NCBI GenBank assembly: GCA_015039465.1
Contig: MU130542.1
Span: 375,377-439,376 of the forward strand
Length of the DNA: 64,000 nt
Direction: 5' to 3'
Origin: Phlegmacium glaucopus
Lineage: Eukaryota > Basidiomycota > Agaricomycetes > Agaricales > Cortinariaceae
Within the stretch, counting starts at the first letter, position 1; each line of letters begins with the position of its first letter. The position numbers and the translations under genes were made by a program. The notes under the pieces are model-generated. The model was given only the letters and a program-made list of their open reading frames with translations. It did no database searches and was not told the origin of the DNA. Positions 11,404 to 24,332 of the stretch are shown one piece after another.

Positions 11404-11953
11404 TTCAAGTGTTGCCGTGATGGGCTTAGAAAAATATAAGAAAAATGGCATGTGACTTTTTTTTTTGTCTTCATAAATTCAGGGAAACGATATGCTTATT
11501 TACCAAGGCTGTCAACACTGTCGCGGCGTTTGGACCCTCAACAATCCATGTTCGAGTCCAGACTCTGACTGGAAAAGCGGGGAAGCTGAGTCTCTTGGGT
11601 CTCACTCTCAGTCTTCCCCCAGTGGATCCCATTCTCCGCATAACATTGTAGAGCGTTGGCCTATCAAAGACGTTAACATGGCATGAGTATACTTTTGGTT
11701 GGGTCTTTGACTGCTGACAACTTATCTTGTGATGTTATCAAGTTTCTTCTGAAAAACCCACTACTCACCATCCCTCTCTAGAGTCTAAATACTTAACGAG
11801 ATCGAAAAGTGACAGGTTCGGAGCCGACAACTGGGATAAGAATATCAGGAGGACAACTTCGTGAGAAGTTATCAGTCTCACGGTCCTATCTTCAAGTTTC
11901 TTTTTATAAAAGCTAAATTTAAAGGTCATGGCCCGCTGCTCGTTGCACTTGCT
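11404..11953. other. Intergenic, no supported gene
   Basis: Short open frames only. The ATG-containing extension at 11861-11953 upstream of the next gene is less likely to be translated than the ATG at 11954. Confidence 0.4.
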
Positions 11954-13251
11954 ATGTCCCTTGATCCTTCGTGGCGACCTGCTGAAGATGAGGTAACCAT
12001 TCTCAATGAACGAACTTGGCTGGCAGGCATGATCCTGTCAGCTGCAGCCTATGGGATCGTCCTCACCCTATTCGTCCTTTCCCTCAAACAGCTTATCAGG
12101 ACCATAACGAAGTATAACTACACCCAAAGGATGTTCTTCATCGTCTACATCACATTAATGTTCATCCTTGGAACGTTATTTGTGGGTGCCATCGCCAAAA
12201 TGACGCAACTCAGCTATGTCGATTATCGTTTGTTTCCAGGAGGGCCAGGTCTGTATATTTTTTCCATCCACTGGCAACGAACATTGTTTGCTAATTAACG
12301 TGTAGCGGCCTTTGAGCAACAAGAGTTCTCTATTCCTATCGATGAAATCTCTAATGTCTCATACGTGATTGGTAACTGGCTAGCTGACGGGATGGTAGTG
12401 CGTAATCCATTCACTTCCATGGGGATTCTTCTCAATCACTCTCGACAGATATACCGCTACATGATCATTTACAGAAGCTCTCATCAATTCCCCTTTTGGA
12501 TCGTCATGACAATTCCTGTCCTTGCATACATGGCTTCTGTCTGTACGTTCAAACCCCAGGAGAGTTTCGCTATGTTTCATCCTCTGACTATGTGCCTATC
12601 AATCAGCACTCAGTTTGGTATGGCTCGTTCAAGTATCAGCACCGGCTTCTTCGCCATGGAGCAGTAGCGGCGCTATCAATTTCACTGCGCCATACTTCTG
12701 GATGTCGCTCTCCTTGAATATTTCGATGACGCTAGCAATCTGCGCTCGGCTCTTCCTTTTCAGATGGAGGATCGCTAGAGTTCTAGGACCAAATCATGGC
12801 ACCGAGTATACAAGTGTTGCTGCCATAATCGTCGAATCCTCTTTCCTGTATTCAGCATTTATATTGCTCTTCTTGATTCCATTCGCCCTTAATAACCCGA
12901 TTCAAAATGCGTTCATTCAACTCATGGGAGAAATACAGGTAAGTATCGCTGATTTCAATTTTCAAATATCACACAAGAAAAAAAATCCAATATTTTTTTC
13001 GTATAATCTAGATCATCGCTCCCCTTCTTATCACTTACCGTGTAGCGAATGGTGCTGCTTGGGTCAACGGGACCTCAGCGGACATTCTTAGCACAAGAGA
13101 GGCCGGGGATTCAGGCGTTCGAGTTCAAGTTGATTTCTCAGGTCCTCAGGCTTTCACTATTCACGAAAGGCCGTCAAATCCCACCCTGAATGCCAAATCC
13201 GATATTCCACGACCAGGTGAAAACTACGAGATGGGAAAAATTAGAGTATAA
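11954..13251 (+). CDS. Basidiomycete seven-helix-like membrane protein
   Basis: This belongs to a common but unnamed Agaricomycete family of about 300-350-residue multi-span proteins. I chose the ATG at 11954 (MSLDPSWRPAEDEVTILNER). Introns: one near 12249-12305; then 12395-12448; 12543-12606 (acceptor ATCAATCAG, giving ASVSLSLVWLVQVS); and 12939-13011. Helices visible are LAGMILSAAAYGIVLTLFVL, RMFFIVYITLMFILGTLFVG, FWIVMTIPVLAYMASVS, NFTAPYFWMSLSLNISMTLA, VESSFLYSAFILLFLIPFAL and, after the last intron, IIAPLLITYRVANGAAW. The tail is hydrophilic (RPGENYEMGKIRV, stop at 13249-13251). The loop ALGPxHGTxYTS-like segment VLGPNHGTEYTSVAAIIVES is the family hallmark. The function is unknown. Confidence 0.8.
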
Positions 13252-14396
13252 GTAGTATTCAAATTATTCAATAAGCCACTTTCGCCCTCTTAAGGATTGA
13301 TTGTTTATCATTTATGTATGACGACACTAGAAGTTGTGCTGTAGTAGTATATAGTGGTGGTATCCGCGCCACCACCACATTGTCATATATGAATGTGTGT
13401 ATCATTTAATATCAATGATTAGAAGTGTTATATCTTATTGTTCTACCTTGAGTTAGCGTAAACACATTCAACGTTTCAATTGTCAAGTAGCTTTGCCTCG
13501 ATGCGGTTTTAGAGGAAAATCAGGGTACTCAGTACGTGATATACTGCCCTGCAGCGAGCTGAATCCAAAACCAATTTCGAGAATGGGGAGTGACTATGTA
13601 TGTACCCCGGGTAATTATTCGGTCCAGTCCACGAATCAATCGGAAATCCCCGTCAAATTCATCTCATCAAAATTTTGTTTGAAATGAGCGCTGCTGCTGC
13701 ACAAGTGACACTCTGTACCCAGAGTTTTCGAGTCGCGTGATACATTACCAAAAATTTCAATGCCATATGGATCCTTCTTTGAACGAACTCAATCACGGAG
13801 GTGTCGGAGATAATATGTTTTCCGTGATTTGTATCAGCCTGAGTTGTATGACTTTTTGACAATGGTGGAAAAACGACATACTAGTACTCGTCCGCCCCTG
13901 AGCCTTGAAATATAAACTGAAGACGCGAGTACGATGACGGTATAGTATAAAAAGCTTAGTAACAAAATTACTTACTAACCCACCTACCGGATCTTCAAAG
14001 TAAAACGTACTGTACCAATGTGATAGATATCACGCAAAAAAAAATTGCTGCGAAAAACGATCTGTCAACGGCCAAGTTTCACATGAGCAAAAGGGAAAGG
14101 ATGGATGGGAAGCCCTCATGGAACAAATTGGAGAGGTGCGGGAAACCGAACACCATGGTGACATGACAACATTCATACCCGCTCGCGAAAGACCCTGAGT
14201 GTTAAACCGATAATATGCCCTATTAAAGGTTGTATAGTGGGAACCATATCCATTTTATACTCCTTCCGTACGTTACTGAAAACCTTGAGATAAACAGAGA
14301 TGGATGAAAGCAGTGTTCGACTTTTTTTTAACGGAGAACAGGAGAACAGAGGGGGAGAAAGGGGTTAGTCTGAAAAAATTGGCAAAGATTTCCCCC
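13252..14396. other. Intergenic, no supported feature
   Basis: AT-rich, with only short frames on both strands. It serves as 3' flank for the convergent genes on both sides. Confidence 0.5.
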
Positions 14397-17107
14397 TTAC
14401 ACCGGCGAGGTGCAACCAAATGAAGTGGCAGCTCCATTATTCTTGAACGCTTCTTTGATAGATTCCCCTGCAGCCCACATACCTAACAAAAAAAAAATTC
14501 GGTCAGGAAAAATCGTTAGGGAAGAGGACGGCTGATGACGAAGAACTAACCCATGCAAGCAGTGACTAATCCGCCAAGGAATAGGATGACGTTGAATAAT
14601 TTAAAGTACCACCGCCCACCGAATAAGCCCTGTGTTTCAAATAAAGCAAAGGATGTATAAGGGCTAGCACAACACTTGTCCGCAGTATATGAATGAAACT
14701 TACCCTCTTCCATCGAGACCATTGTCGCCATGTGTCAACTCTACACTGCGAACCACCCCCTACAACGTAAGGCTGATCAGCAGCCATAGCGTCCGTGATG
14801 ACATCATATCCAAAACGCATAATGGGAGGGAAAGTATACGTGAACTGCATGATAGCAAATGCAGCTACGAGACCGGTGATGGCTTGGATCTGCGGTATGG
14901 AAGAAGCAATAACAAAGGCTGTTTCAGGAACCAAAAAGATTTTTTAGCTTTCGTTGAAGGGTAAGTGAGAAGTTCGAACATACAGATCGACCAATACGCG
15001 AAGACCAGTACTATTTTTGAAAAAAATGAGTGTGAGGTCCTAAAAATATGTGGGATATCACGAGGGAAAGAAGGTCGGACCTGTCCATATCATTCTTCCT
15101 TTAGGCGACATCAGGCGAGGTCCTTTGAACCAATCTTCGATAAAATCTCTATATACAATCTCTGCCGTAATTTGGTCAGATGGCGAAACACCCTCATAAG
15201 AGAAATTACTCACTAATTCCAATGTTTCCAAATAGTCCAGCCGCGATGATCCCTGTTATAAGGATAATAATATTTCCTATCGCAACAACATCAACAATCA
15301 CGCTTATGTCCCCAAAAATAATAAGTATAACGCACCAAAACTTTGCCAGGCAAATTTGCTAACTCCTTGGAATGCTAGTGGTAGGGTAAACTGCCCCTGG
15401 AAGGCCTGGTTATACAGATAGTTAGTAAAAAGAGAGAGAAGTAGAAACTAAAGACAATATACATACGTATACGAATGTTCCATAAGTCAAGTAAGCAGCG
15501 AAAATTAACATTTGAGCAATGGCCTATAGTTCGTGGAGCCGTAGGATTAACTATTTGAATGGTTTGGCGAGGGGAAATGAAACAGACCAATCCTTTCCAA
15601 AAGTCCATGGGACGGCGCATTTCCGCCATCTTTCAAACCGAAAAGAAATATTCATAAAGCTTCTCATCAAAGCTGGATAAATATACAGACCATTTCAGGG
15701 AAAATCATAGATCCACCATATGCGTAAACCTGTAAACATTATGCAAACGTGAAATTGTCAAATGAATAGGATTGGGAGATAAATTTTACCATATTCATGA
15801 TGCCATTGACCTTAGATACAAATGTGAGTTCAATATGATTGAGTGACGTAAAAACTGCCCTTACCTTGGTGAAGAGAGGAAGCTTAGTAAATGCCTTCGT
15901 CACGACAGGCCCGGGAGAAACTCCCAGGGATTTCTGCGCAGCGGCAAAATTTGGGGTACTATGGGCGATAAAACCCATAGAAACGAAGATGATGAGCAAA
16001 TTAAGCCTTAAGATGGGCAATGGTCAGTCTTATTGTGGCTGGAAGCAAAGAGCCACAAGTGCCCATACCAAACGGATGCATTCGCCAAGAAGCCAAAGTT
16101 CTGCATGAACAGACCACCTGAGTAACAAGCAATCATGTGTACCAGCGAGTGACAACTCACCTTCAAGGTACGGATTTGTCCTAAGCCGAGGCCCACGATC
16201 GTCCAGATTATGATACACACAGCGAAACAGAGCTTGCGTCGATGTCAGTGTGAATAAAAAGTATAAGAAACGCATACATACCTTTCCCTTTGTCAGTTGA
16301 GCCAACGCCTGACCGTTACTCAAGGTGATAGTTGCGACCTATAATTATTTTTCGCCAAGTAAGCCCTATGAAGTAGGGGCATTGCCAAACCAAAGACATA
16401 CACCGATAAGAAGTTGGAGACTCTGTAGAATTGTGACAAATTGACGGGCTGTTCTCCCGAAGATCCGCTCAACGATATCTGCGTAGGACCTCAATGGATA
16501 GCGTAGGGAGTCAAGACGAATGAAAAGCCTCCATAAGATTATACCACAGTACGTCGCAATAATACCCACTATAACAAAAAAAATCATGAGATGAACCCTG
16601 TTTAGAATTGAATCCACATACTGAAAACGTAGAGAAGGATACCTGAAGAAAGTCATGTAAAGGTCAGAACGATCATGAATGATGAAAAGAGTCGAATTTG
16701 ATACCGGGTACCCAACCAAGTTGAGCGATAGCATAAGGTGCATTGAACGGTCCAAGGATGTCCGTAGTAATCAAATAAAATATAGTGGCCCAAGACGCAA
16801 GACGCAGTGCTCGCGAGGCGTTTTCCCGTTCTAGCTCGTCGGCGGTCGGAGGAGGAGGGGTTCCAATGTTGTGGATATCGACATTGACGTTCTGGCCTTT
16901 ATGATCCGAAAGTCGAGTAAGCCAGTTGCTCTTTCCCTGAGGTCGGTCGTTAGCTTCATCGGCAGGCATATCTGCTGTCTCCTCCGCCAGGCGCTGCAGA
17001 GCAGCGAAATGAAGATATTCCTCGAACTGTGCGGCATGGCTCTTTGAAACCGAAGATGTAGATAAAGAGTCTTTTTCTGCTTTCTCGTTGAGGACTGTGT
17101 TGTCCAT
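14397..17107 (-). CDS. AAAP-type amino acid transporter
   Basis: A spliced gene of about nine exons from ATG 17107 to TAA 14397. A hydrophilic N-terminus of about 110 residues (MDNTVLNEKAEKDSLSTSSV) leads into the first helices with the family phrase FYLITTDILGPFNAPYAIAQ followed by LGWVPG, characteristic of fungal amino-acid/auxin permease (PF01490-type) proteins. Further helices follow: VHLMIFFVIVGIIATYCGII; IIIWTIVGLGLGQIRTLK; NLLIIFVSMGFIAHSTPNFA; a conserved YAYGGSMIFPEMMAEMRRP; AQMLIFAAYLTYGTFVY; and near the end FNVILFLGGLVTACMGMWAA. The C-terminus is short (SFGCTSPV). About 11 helices are expected for the family. It should move amino acids across the plasma or vacuolar membrane; the substrate cannot be told. 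Confidence 0.85.
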
Positions 17108-17125
17108 GAGAGTAACTTGGTAAGG

Positions 17126-17197
17126 AAGATATCAACAACACAGTAAGTTGATAAGAAAGATGTCAACAACACAGTAAGTTGATAAGAAAGATATCAA
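17126..17197. repeat. 31-bp tandem repeat upstream of the transporter
   Basis: A 31-bp unit starting GATATCAACAACACAGTAAG repeats about 2.2 times just upstream of the start codon at 17107, so it probably lies in the 5' leader or core promoter. The second unit has ATG in place of ATA. Confidence 0.75.
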
Positions 17198-17199
17198 AC

Positions 17200-18430
17200 T
17201 GACAGCGGTCAATGGGGGGATGTGGTTTGGGCCGCCCCACGGATCGTATCTATGTATGTTGATAGAACCTGTGAAGCCTCCCATAAGGGTCCGCGATTTT
17301 TGGCTGGTTTGAAAGCACAAATGTGGGCATTTCCCTCGCGAAAGTGGCGGATTTAGAAGCACCCTGAGGAAATTTTCCCATCGAACCTTATGATGATCTG
17401 ATATTAAACCAAAAAATTTGTGACGTAGCAGGTTTGAAACTGTTGATATGGATATTTATGTCTCCATTGAGACCGATATCGATCAACTACCATCACATGA
17501 TCTTTCAGAGCTAATAAATTATCTTATACCCATGCCGCCTTAGAGGCGGTTGGACTGCGGTTGGGAGACAGACGCGAACGTTTCGTGCTACTTACGTACT
17601 CTGTCACACATTTGGAACATGAACCTAAATGATTGCACATGGATGATACCACAAAGACGCTTGAAGGGACTTTTATGTGCATTGCCATGAGTGAATGGCC
17701 CCGCGATTTTAACAATAATTTTTTGTTAAGACCGGGTACCTTCTCCTATCCTTCTAAATAAGGTATGTTTTTGCCCAGAAGAGGCATGTCTTTTCCATGT
17801 TTTTGCAGAGAAATTTCTGTCCGTGTTGTCTGCCCCGGGCTGCCACTGTGCTCTCAAACCCGTAAAAATATCATCTATTAACACGGAAACTATTTCGACA
17901 CCCACGAGAGCTCACGAAGAACCGTATATGCCGTATATGCCGTCTGACGGCTGTGCCTGTATTGGTTCTGACGGAATCAACCCGTATAAGGTATTGCTCA
18001 GCTGCACGGTACGGGCACCATCACTGTCAGACACCCGTTGATGTGGGCACGGTGAGGTAGGGTGGGGTCGCCTTGTGTCTTTGCAATTTTCTCACGAACT
18101 CAACTCATGGGTGTTGTTTCTACGTACAACGGCTACAAAGCACGCTTGCCAGTAAAACTCAAAATTTTCTACTCAGAATCTAGTGGCGTGACCCATACAT
18201 AAGCACGTTGCTTGTATTAAGGACGATAACTGGCGCTACGCCCTAAAGAAGCTCAACGAGGACACACAGTGACGGTTTTATTGCTTTGAGGACGCGTGCG
18301 GAATTTGGCCTCTTTAACTTTATTCCTCTCATCTTGGACTATCAGTGAAAAGCATGGAACAGTCGAGTAACCGTCTAAAGTTTGCTGTTGTTCACCTTTT
18401 CTATATCATTGTTAATTCACCGCAATTCAT
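17200..18430. other. Intergenic, no supported gene
   Basis: Only short frames. The small direct repeat CCGTATATG x2 at about 17932-17950 is the only local structure I noticed. Confidence 0.45.
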
Positions 18431-19265
18431 CGATTTAGTTGTTACATTTCACGGTCAGCGGAATGCTGGCGGGAACAATAACCTTTGTTTCGTCAGGTGA
18501 AAAACCGCTCTCGTTCAAGTTCCTCTACGATTATCTGAATATACGCCTGAGTATATCAGTACTCGTTCAGGGCCCCACGATGATACCTATCACTGCCGAC
18601 CAACGAGACCGGCCGAAGCAATCTGCGCGTAGAGTATGTACAAGGAGGGGCACTTCCAGACGTAACTCAAAAGCGTCAAATTCGCGATCGGAGATTCTCT
18701 TGAACGATAAGAACTCCTCACAGGCCTTGACCGTGAAAGTCCTCGTGTGAGTTGCTAAAATTTATATGTGGACATCTTCCGGTCGCCAATACAAGAGCGA
18801 TGTTCCAACTTGGATATGCAGAAATATTATGCAGAAAAATCATATGAGCTTTTAAGCACCTTGATTGTATGGAAAGCAGGACTGCTCACCTGCCGGTCAA
18901 CTTGAAATGCCGAATGTCAATATGTAAGTATTATAATGTTCAAGTTTCATATATGACTGCTATTCCTAGGCTGTCACGGTGGAGTATGCTCAGGAGAACA
19001 ATCTTGCATCAGGAAAACACTTCGCGTCTGACAGGTGTAGTGAGCTTACCTGTCAGAAATATTTTTTCTCTCCCTTTCTTCTTCACAAATCTCAAGCCGT
19101 CAGATTCTTGTCAGTATTTTATGCATGTCACATCTTTTCAGAATTTTACCCTCAACAGAACTTTGCCTCTATCTTCATATGTCGCCATTGATAAACTGTT
19201 GCCCTCAACTGAACAACAAGTCGTGGAGAAATCTGGATATCAGTTCAAATACTATAGCTAACGAC
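18430..19265 (+). other. Possible unrecognised spliced gene or relic
   Basis: Coding-like stretches occur in several frames: VTFHGQRNAGGNNNLCFV near 18440; DIFRSPIQERCSNLDMQKYY near 18770-18830; and, after a plausible intron (GTAAGT at about 18921 to CCTAG), AVTVEYAQENNLASGKHFAS near 18970-19035. I could not join them into one frame or assign a family. It may be a decayed gene. Confidence 0.25.
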
Positions 19266-19299
19266 GGTAAAAATAACTTGAAAGTTCCTGGGGGCATGG

Positions 19300-20370
19300 G
19301 TAAGTTGGAGCAGTCATTGCTTTTGAAGCTCCTTGAGCTACGGGAGTCGCTGTCTGTCAGATAAAATGAGTTGTTTGACAATGACAACAACTTACCAGGT
19401 GAGGTACTTCCTCTTGTTCTTATGACTTTGCCATCTATCCTTCGTCGACACCCTGCCATCAATACTGCGTCGATTTTATGATTTATCGGGAGAAAGTGAT
19501 TACATAAGGTGCCGGAAATAGCCTACCATTGAAACATTCTCATATGATGCACAACTCCCAAATAGCGCGATGAAAAAACAAGATCCTTTTATCAACCCTA
19601 GTCAAAAAGGACAAAGATGCACCTTGAAACAACAGTCGAAAGCAAAGCACGCAACAAAGGACATATTGAAAGGGGATCTGGCACTTCCACAGAGGTACAC
19701 ACCCACAAGAAATAGCGGTAACAGAGCACATTCTAAAAAAGAACAAGCATAACAAAAAATAGGCTCGATGAATATTTTACATGTCAGCGATAAAAGTAGG
19801 CAAGACGGACTGATCAGGCATATCATCGTAGGTCACAGCGAAATTGCGATCGCAATTGCCATCCAGCATCCCCATTTGCAATTAGTTACTAAGAGCTCAA
19901 TGGCGAGAACCATTCCCTGAATGGCTCCAACATAGGGTCAATCAAATCAATCAAGTTCTGAAAGCGTCATAGACTATTTTTTCAAGAGAGAATGACCAAC
20001 CGTCTGAGTACAGATTATTGCCGATCTCAACAGACCCAAAAAAAATACACGAACCTAAGTACTCGGAACGAAAGCAAAAGGGATAAAAAAAAAAGGCATA
20101 GAAACAGAAAGAACGAGAAACAATCGGAAGAGAAGGCGCCTACCAATCTCAATCGGATGGTTAGTCTTGAAATCATATACTGTACGGGTTGAAAGAAGTC
20201 TCGAAGAGAGGGGGGACAACAATAAGCCACGGCACGAAGAAAGGGGGTGTGGATGATGGGACGGACTGATGAGTCTCCAAATTTCATTCCCTCTCTGACC
20301 GACCCTACCAACTGAAAAGATGGGGTCAATTAAGAATCCAAGCATAGCCTAGAGGACTGACGTACCTGAA
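19300..20370. other. Intergenic, no supported gene
   Basis: A- and T-rich; 3' flank of the zinc-finger gene on the minus strand. Nothing else is supported. Confidence 0.4.
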
Positions 20371-21865
20371 TTATAGAAAGTCTTCCGCTCGAGCTCTTTT
20401 CTTGCCACGGGTTTCTTCAACGTGAGCCGGAGGACTGTCGACAGGCTCTGAGCAGAAGTACTTGGGATGAATTGCTCGTCGCTCGTCCTGCAAAAAAAAT
20501 AAGGTTTCCATGAGTAACGGACGAAGAAAGACAAAGACAAGAAGTCATACCGGGGAGAAATTAGCATCTTTTACTTTGAGATCAGTTGGTTTTTTGAATT
20601 CTGCATTCGTCTGCGCAAGGGAAGGATTGGGAAGAGTTAACACAGGCTTTCGTACCTGCCCCTCTCTGAACGGCGTCTCCAAACGTCCTTTGCCTTCATT
20701 AGGTTGTGACTGACTAGGCGGAGTTTGCAACTGGCTCTGGGGTAAAGCAGCAGGCGGAGACATAGGTAACGAATTTTGGGGTATTTGAGCGGGGACAAAT
20801 TGTGGAGGCGGTGCTGGGGGAGATCCCATACCTTGCATGGGGGGTATTGGGAAGCCACCAGGGCCGGGAGGTGCACCAGGTGGCATGAATTGAGGAACGG
20901 AGAAAGGAGGCCGGCCCGGGCCGCCAGGAGGAAATGGCGGTGGCCCACCAGAAGGGAAGCCAGGTGGCAACGGGAAGCCAGGAGGGGGAGGTCTAAAGAT
21001 GGCGTAAGCTTTTTTAAGTGGATACGAAGAGTGATATTATTTACCCTGGAGGAAATCCTGGCATAAATGGTGGGAACGGTGGTGGACCCCCCGGAAAAGA
21101 TCCGGGCGGGACGCCAGGAGGGAAGAACCCTGGCGGAGGCATAGCAGGCATCCCAGGAGGCATCGGAGGCATACCTTGATTTACGGGGATTGGTGGAGAC
21201 GCATAGGTTTGCGGAGCTGCACCATACACTGCGCTGCTGCTCGACTCCGTAACAGCTGAGTTCTCTGACGGTCCATGTCCCATAAGTGCCTTGTGTTCCT
21301 CAAGTTGACGACGAAGCTCCTCTTCTGATAGGGGTCGGTTCTCTATTTTGACCCTTTTGGGAGGCGGCTGAGAGATAGAACCTGCAGAAAGACCTAGCTC
21401 AATCTCCTTGCGTCTTTTATAATCCGCGACGTCCGGTGCCGGAATACCCTCCATTCCAAAAATTTCCACCTCATAACCATCGCGACCTGGCAAAGCATTC
21501 TCGATACGGGGAAGACTAGAATGGTTTAGAAAGAGGTGCAAGATTAAGGATGAAGCAAAGAGCTTACTTTTCCGGTTCTAACTTATGAACTTGTTGAATA
21601 TGAACAGCCAATCCACCTGCAGTATTCAATCGCCTGGGACACATATTACATTTGAAATGCTTGGCCTTTTGGTGTTGCATCAAAACTGTGACGATAATGT
21701 AAGGCTGGGAATCAGCAAGGCAGATTGAGACAGACGAACCTTTTTCATCTTCAAATTCTCGCTCACAGTACCAGCACCAGGGTCTGATGACCTATGATGT
21801 CTTTCAGCTTGCTTTAAATTGCTTAAAAGTTGATCTTATACCTGCTTGTTCTTCTTCTTGGCCAT
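20371..21865 (-). CDS. BuGZ/ZNF207-like C2H2 zinc-finger protein
   Basis: Starts at ATG 21865 (MAKKKNKQ) and is spliced to [16 protein letters not shown], then [20 protein letters not shown] with [11 protein letters not shown]. This pair of C2H2 fingers, followed by an ALPGR...EIFGMEGIP segment, is diagnostic of the BuGZ/ZNF207 family, which in animals binds Bub3 and microtubules and also takes part in splicing. After a charged helix ([20 protein letters not shown]) comes a long Pro/Gly/Met-rich tail (about 21220-20700), the low-complexity region that in animal BuGZ drives coacervation. The last exon is [20 protein letters not shown] and ends KRARAEDFL with TAA at 20371. Length is roughly 400 residues. 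I did not see a clear GLEBS (Bub3-binding) motif by eye. Confidence 0.85.
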
Positions 21866-21889
21866 TTTGTTGAGAGAATGATGGAAGTT

Positions 21890-22725
21890 CGTGGACAAAG
21901 CTGTGTGTGGGAATATTTGAGTCACCTTGCTGAATAAGGTACAGGCGAGCTTACGTAATCAATATTAGTGGCTTTCAATGGTTTCTTTAGGTTTTTAAAA
22001 CCAAAAATATCACTATATAGTTGGTTAAATACTATATCAGTAGTTAACTGGTAAGAAATTGATATGCCTGGTGATCAAGAGGCCTCCGGGATTTCAAGCC
22101 GTAACCCGAGGTGGAGGTACCTTGAATTTTTTTACTATTGGCCTCTTTAACTATCACCTTCATCTCAAACAGTCAGAAATGCCCACTAAAAAGCTTCAAA
22201 AGAAGTCATATCAATGATTCCTTTGTAATTTATAGGTGTATTAAATCACATAGGTTTTCTTTCTGTGTTCAATTTGGCTATTGGTTCGGTTCTCGGTTCC
22301 TCAAAAATAGCTGAATGCCAGTGATCTGAATTTCTTTTTAGTAACCCTACAGTATGACAAGACCGGATTAAGTACCCTATAATGAGACGTTAAGTGCCAC
22401 TATAGATACTATAAACAGATGATTGAATTTAAAGAACGATAGTCGAAGAAAGAGAAAGGACTGAGGTTATTGTAGGTGTGAAAAGTCAAAGATAATAAAT
22501 ATAAACGAAAGGATAGCAAGGAGATGGGGTGCTCGAGGGATTCATTTTAATAATGAATCCGGGGCCCCATGAACAGCTCATGGAGCTGAGAGGTGTAAAT
22601 CTACAAGAAGCCAATAACAAAGCCGCTTTCAAGTTCGTGCCTGCCGTCGCTATATTCTTTAATTCTCAAAAAGCTGAGTATAGAGTAGTCGGTTGGCTTG
22701 GTGATGATAGAGTCTCCGACTTTTC
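21890..22725. other. Intergenic, no supported feature
   Basis: Promoter side of the zinc-finger gene and 3' flank of the next minus-strand gene. The short plus-strand frame at 22529-22741 overlaps the antisense of the next gene and looks like a shadow. Confidence 0.4.
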
Positions 22726-24332
22726 CTATATAAATTGTTGATGCATCATAAATGGAATGAATGGCGAGAAAAATGAAACACCCACATCCAAAGTATCCCC
22801 ATCCCGCGTTGTTCCCGTTGTAACGTTCATCTCAATCGATATCGGCTGAAAGTTGGTACGCTAACATTATATATTATCAGATATATATCTGAGGACAGAG
22901 ATTTCACAATTTGTTTGACTTACTCCGATTTGGATAGGGCGGGGAGAGTTTCTCAGAAAGCTTCTTCTTCTAGATCTAGAAGGCTCTACAGAGTATGATG
23001 AATCTTGGATGTTTTGTCGCATTTCTTTTCTTGAATTGAGTCTGTTGAAATTTTATGTCGGAATGGTGCCTCGAACGAAACATCCGTCCACTTACGCAGA
23101 GTAGAGACTGTTAGTATATACTGCTCGGCAAATGTCAGCGCTGATCAAGGAAATAAACTATGACTGCTACATTTTGCAAGGCATGTGTAAATCGCCAGCC
23201 AAACGACTAACAAAATAAGAATCAAGTAAGCAACTGATGAAACGCTGACAGTGACTTGAAAACGCACAATTGGAGGGCATTAACTGAAACTAAAGCCAGA
23301 TAGCTATTCAAAGTAGAAAAATTGGCACGATAGATAGACACATACACAGATGACCACCGTTACAGCTGACACGCTGACCGAAGAAGGATGAGATAACGGA
23401 GATTGATATCGAGGACTATTGGCCATTTACCTAGTGAGTGAGCCCGTTCCTAGGAATTACGCTACATTGTCAGATAAGGCACGAAGAAAGGTCAAGGGAC
23501 ATACGGATAGTATAAGCGATGAGGTAGTCTATGAGTCTCGTGGCCCTAGCAGACATTTTAATTGAGAGTCCCGAATAGTCCAATAACCATTTGACCTTTC
23601 AAGCGCCTTTTCTCGTGTCCTTGATAAATAATGAAGCATGGACACTGCAATGATCACATCTACTGCTGCGCCGCCAGCAAGTAACGTAGATATCAACCAT
23701 TTCCATTGCATCTCGGTACTTGCGAGAGTTGGGGCGATAATGGTCTGAACCGCCAAGAACACGCTTGCAACGCAGCGAACAGCAGATAAGAAGATGCAAA
23801 ATATGCCAATAATGCAATAGGGTTTTGGAAGTATAGTATAAAGGCGCACGGCAAAGAACCCCTGCATAAAATCATCAAATTTTAAAGAGTATTTCAGGGC
23901 GGACTTGAGTGCGTACTTGACTAGAGAATGTGATGAGCCCTCCAACTATGATGATACCCCCAAGCACTGGAAACCGGACTAGTTCTTGAGGTTCTCCATA
24001 TAGCGTGATTGTTGAGTTATAAATTATGTAGTTGACACCGGCAGTATGTAAGACTTCCATAATCCTATATTGCGATGAGTGTTTCTAAGCCATTCAAAAG
24101 GTGGCGTCCGTACCAGACTACTGCCACCTTCGTGCAAGTCGGTTTCAGAAGGAGGCTAGTAATCTAGAGAGTAAAGACGCACCAAAGCCTTAAAACTCCA
24201 ACGATCTTCTTGAAATGAAGTATAATACATGTGTGCTTGGAGAGTTATGATCCCAAAGAGAAAAACTGAAATAATAGACCCTATCTGTAAGGCGCCAATT
24301 GTCGCGTGAAGGTCTACATGGGCGAGGGACAT
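22726..24332 (-). CDS. DUF6534-type seven-helix membrane protein
   Basis: I could join twelve exons in phase from ATG 24332 (MSLAHVDLHATIGALQIGSI) to TAG 22726. Exons: 24183-24332, 24114-24127, 23917-24064, 23596-23861, 23505-23545, 23431-23449, 23346-23373, 23268-23283, 23171-23206, 23096-23120, 22924-23041 and 22726-22845. Joined, they read VAVVWIMEVLHTAGVNY, GFFAVRLYTILPKPYCIIGI, ERATRLIDYLIAYTIRTGSL with TSVSAVTVVICLMPSNFVWL, and KLYTNSLYSALNSRKEMRQN. These are the conserved landmarks of the basidiomycete DUF6534 family. Four exons are only 14-28 nt. The tail is polar (MNVTTGTTRDGDTLDVG). The function of the family is unknown; a receptor-like or sensor role is speculation. Confidence 0.85.

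Noticed and set aside
11505..11590. Another B-box-like GTTCGAGTCC
   Set aside because: No A box at the right distance and no cloverleaf.
20265..20310. CTGATGAG word resembling a hammerhead ribozyme core
   Set aside because: The required GAAA core and stems are absent.
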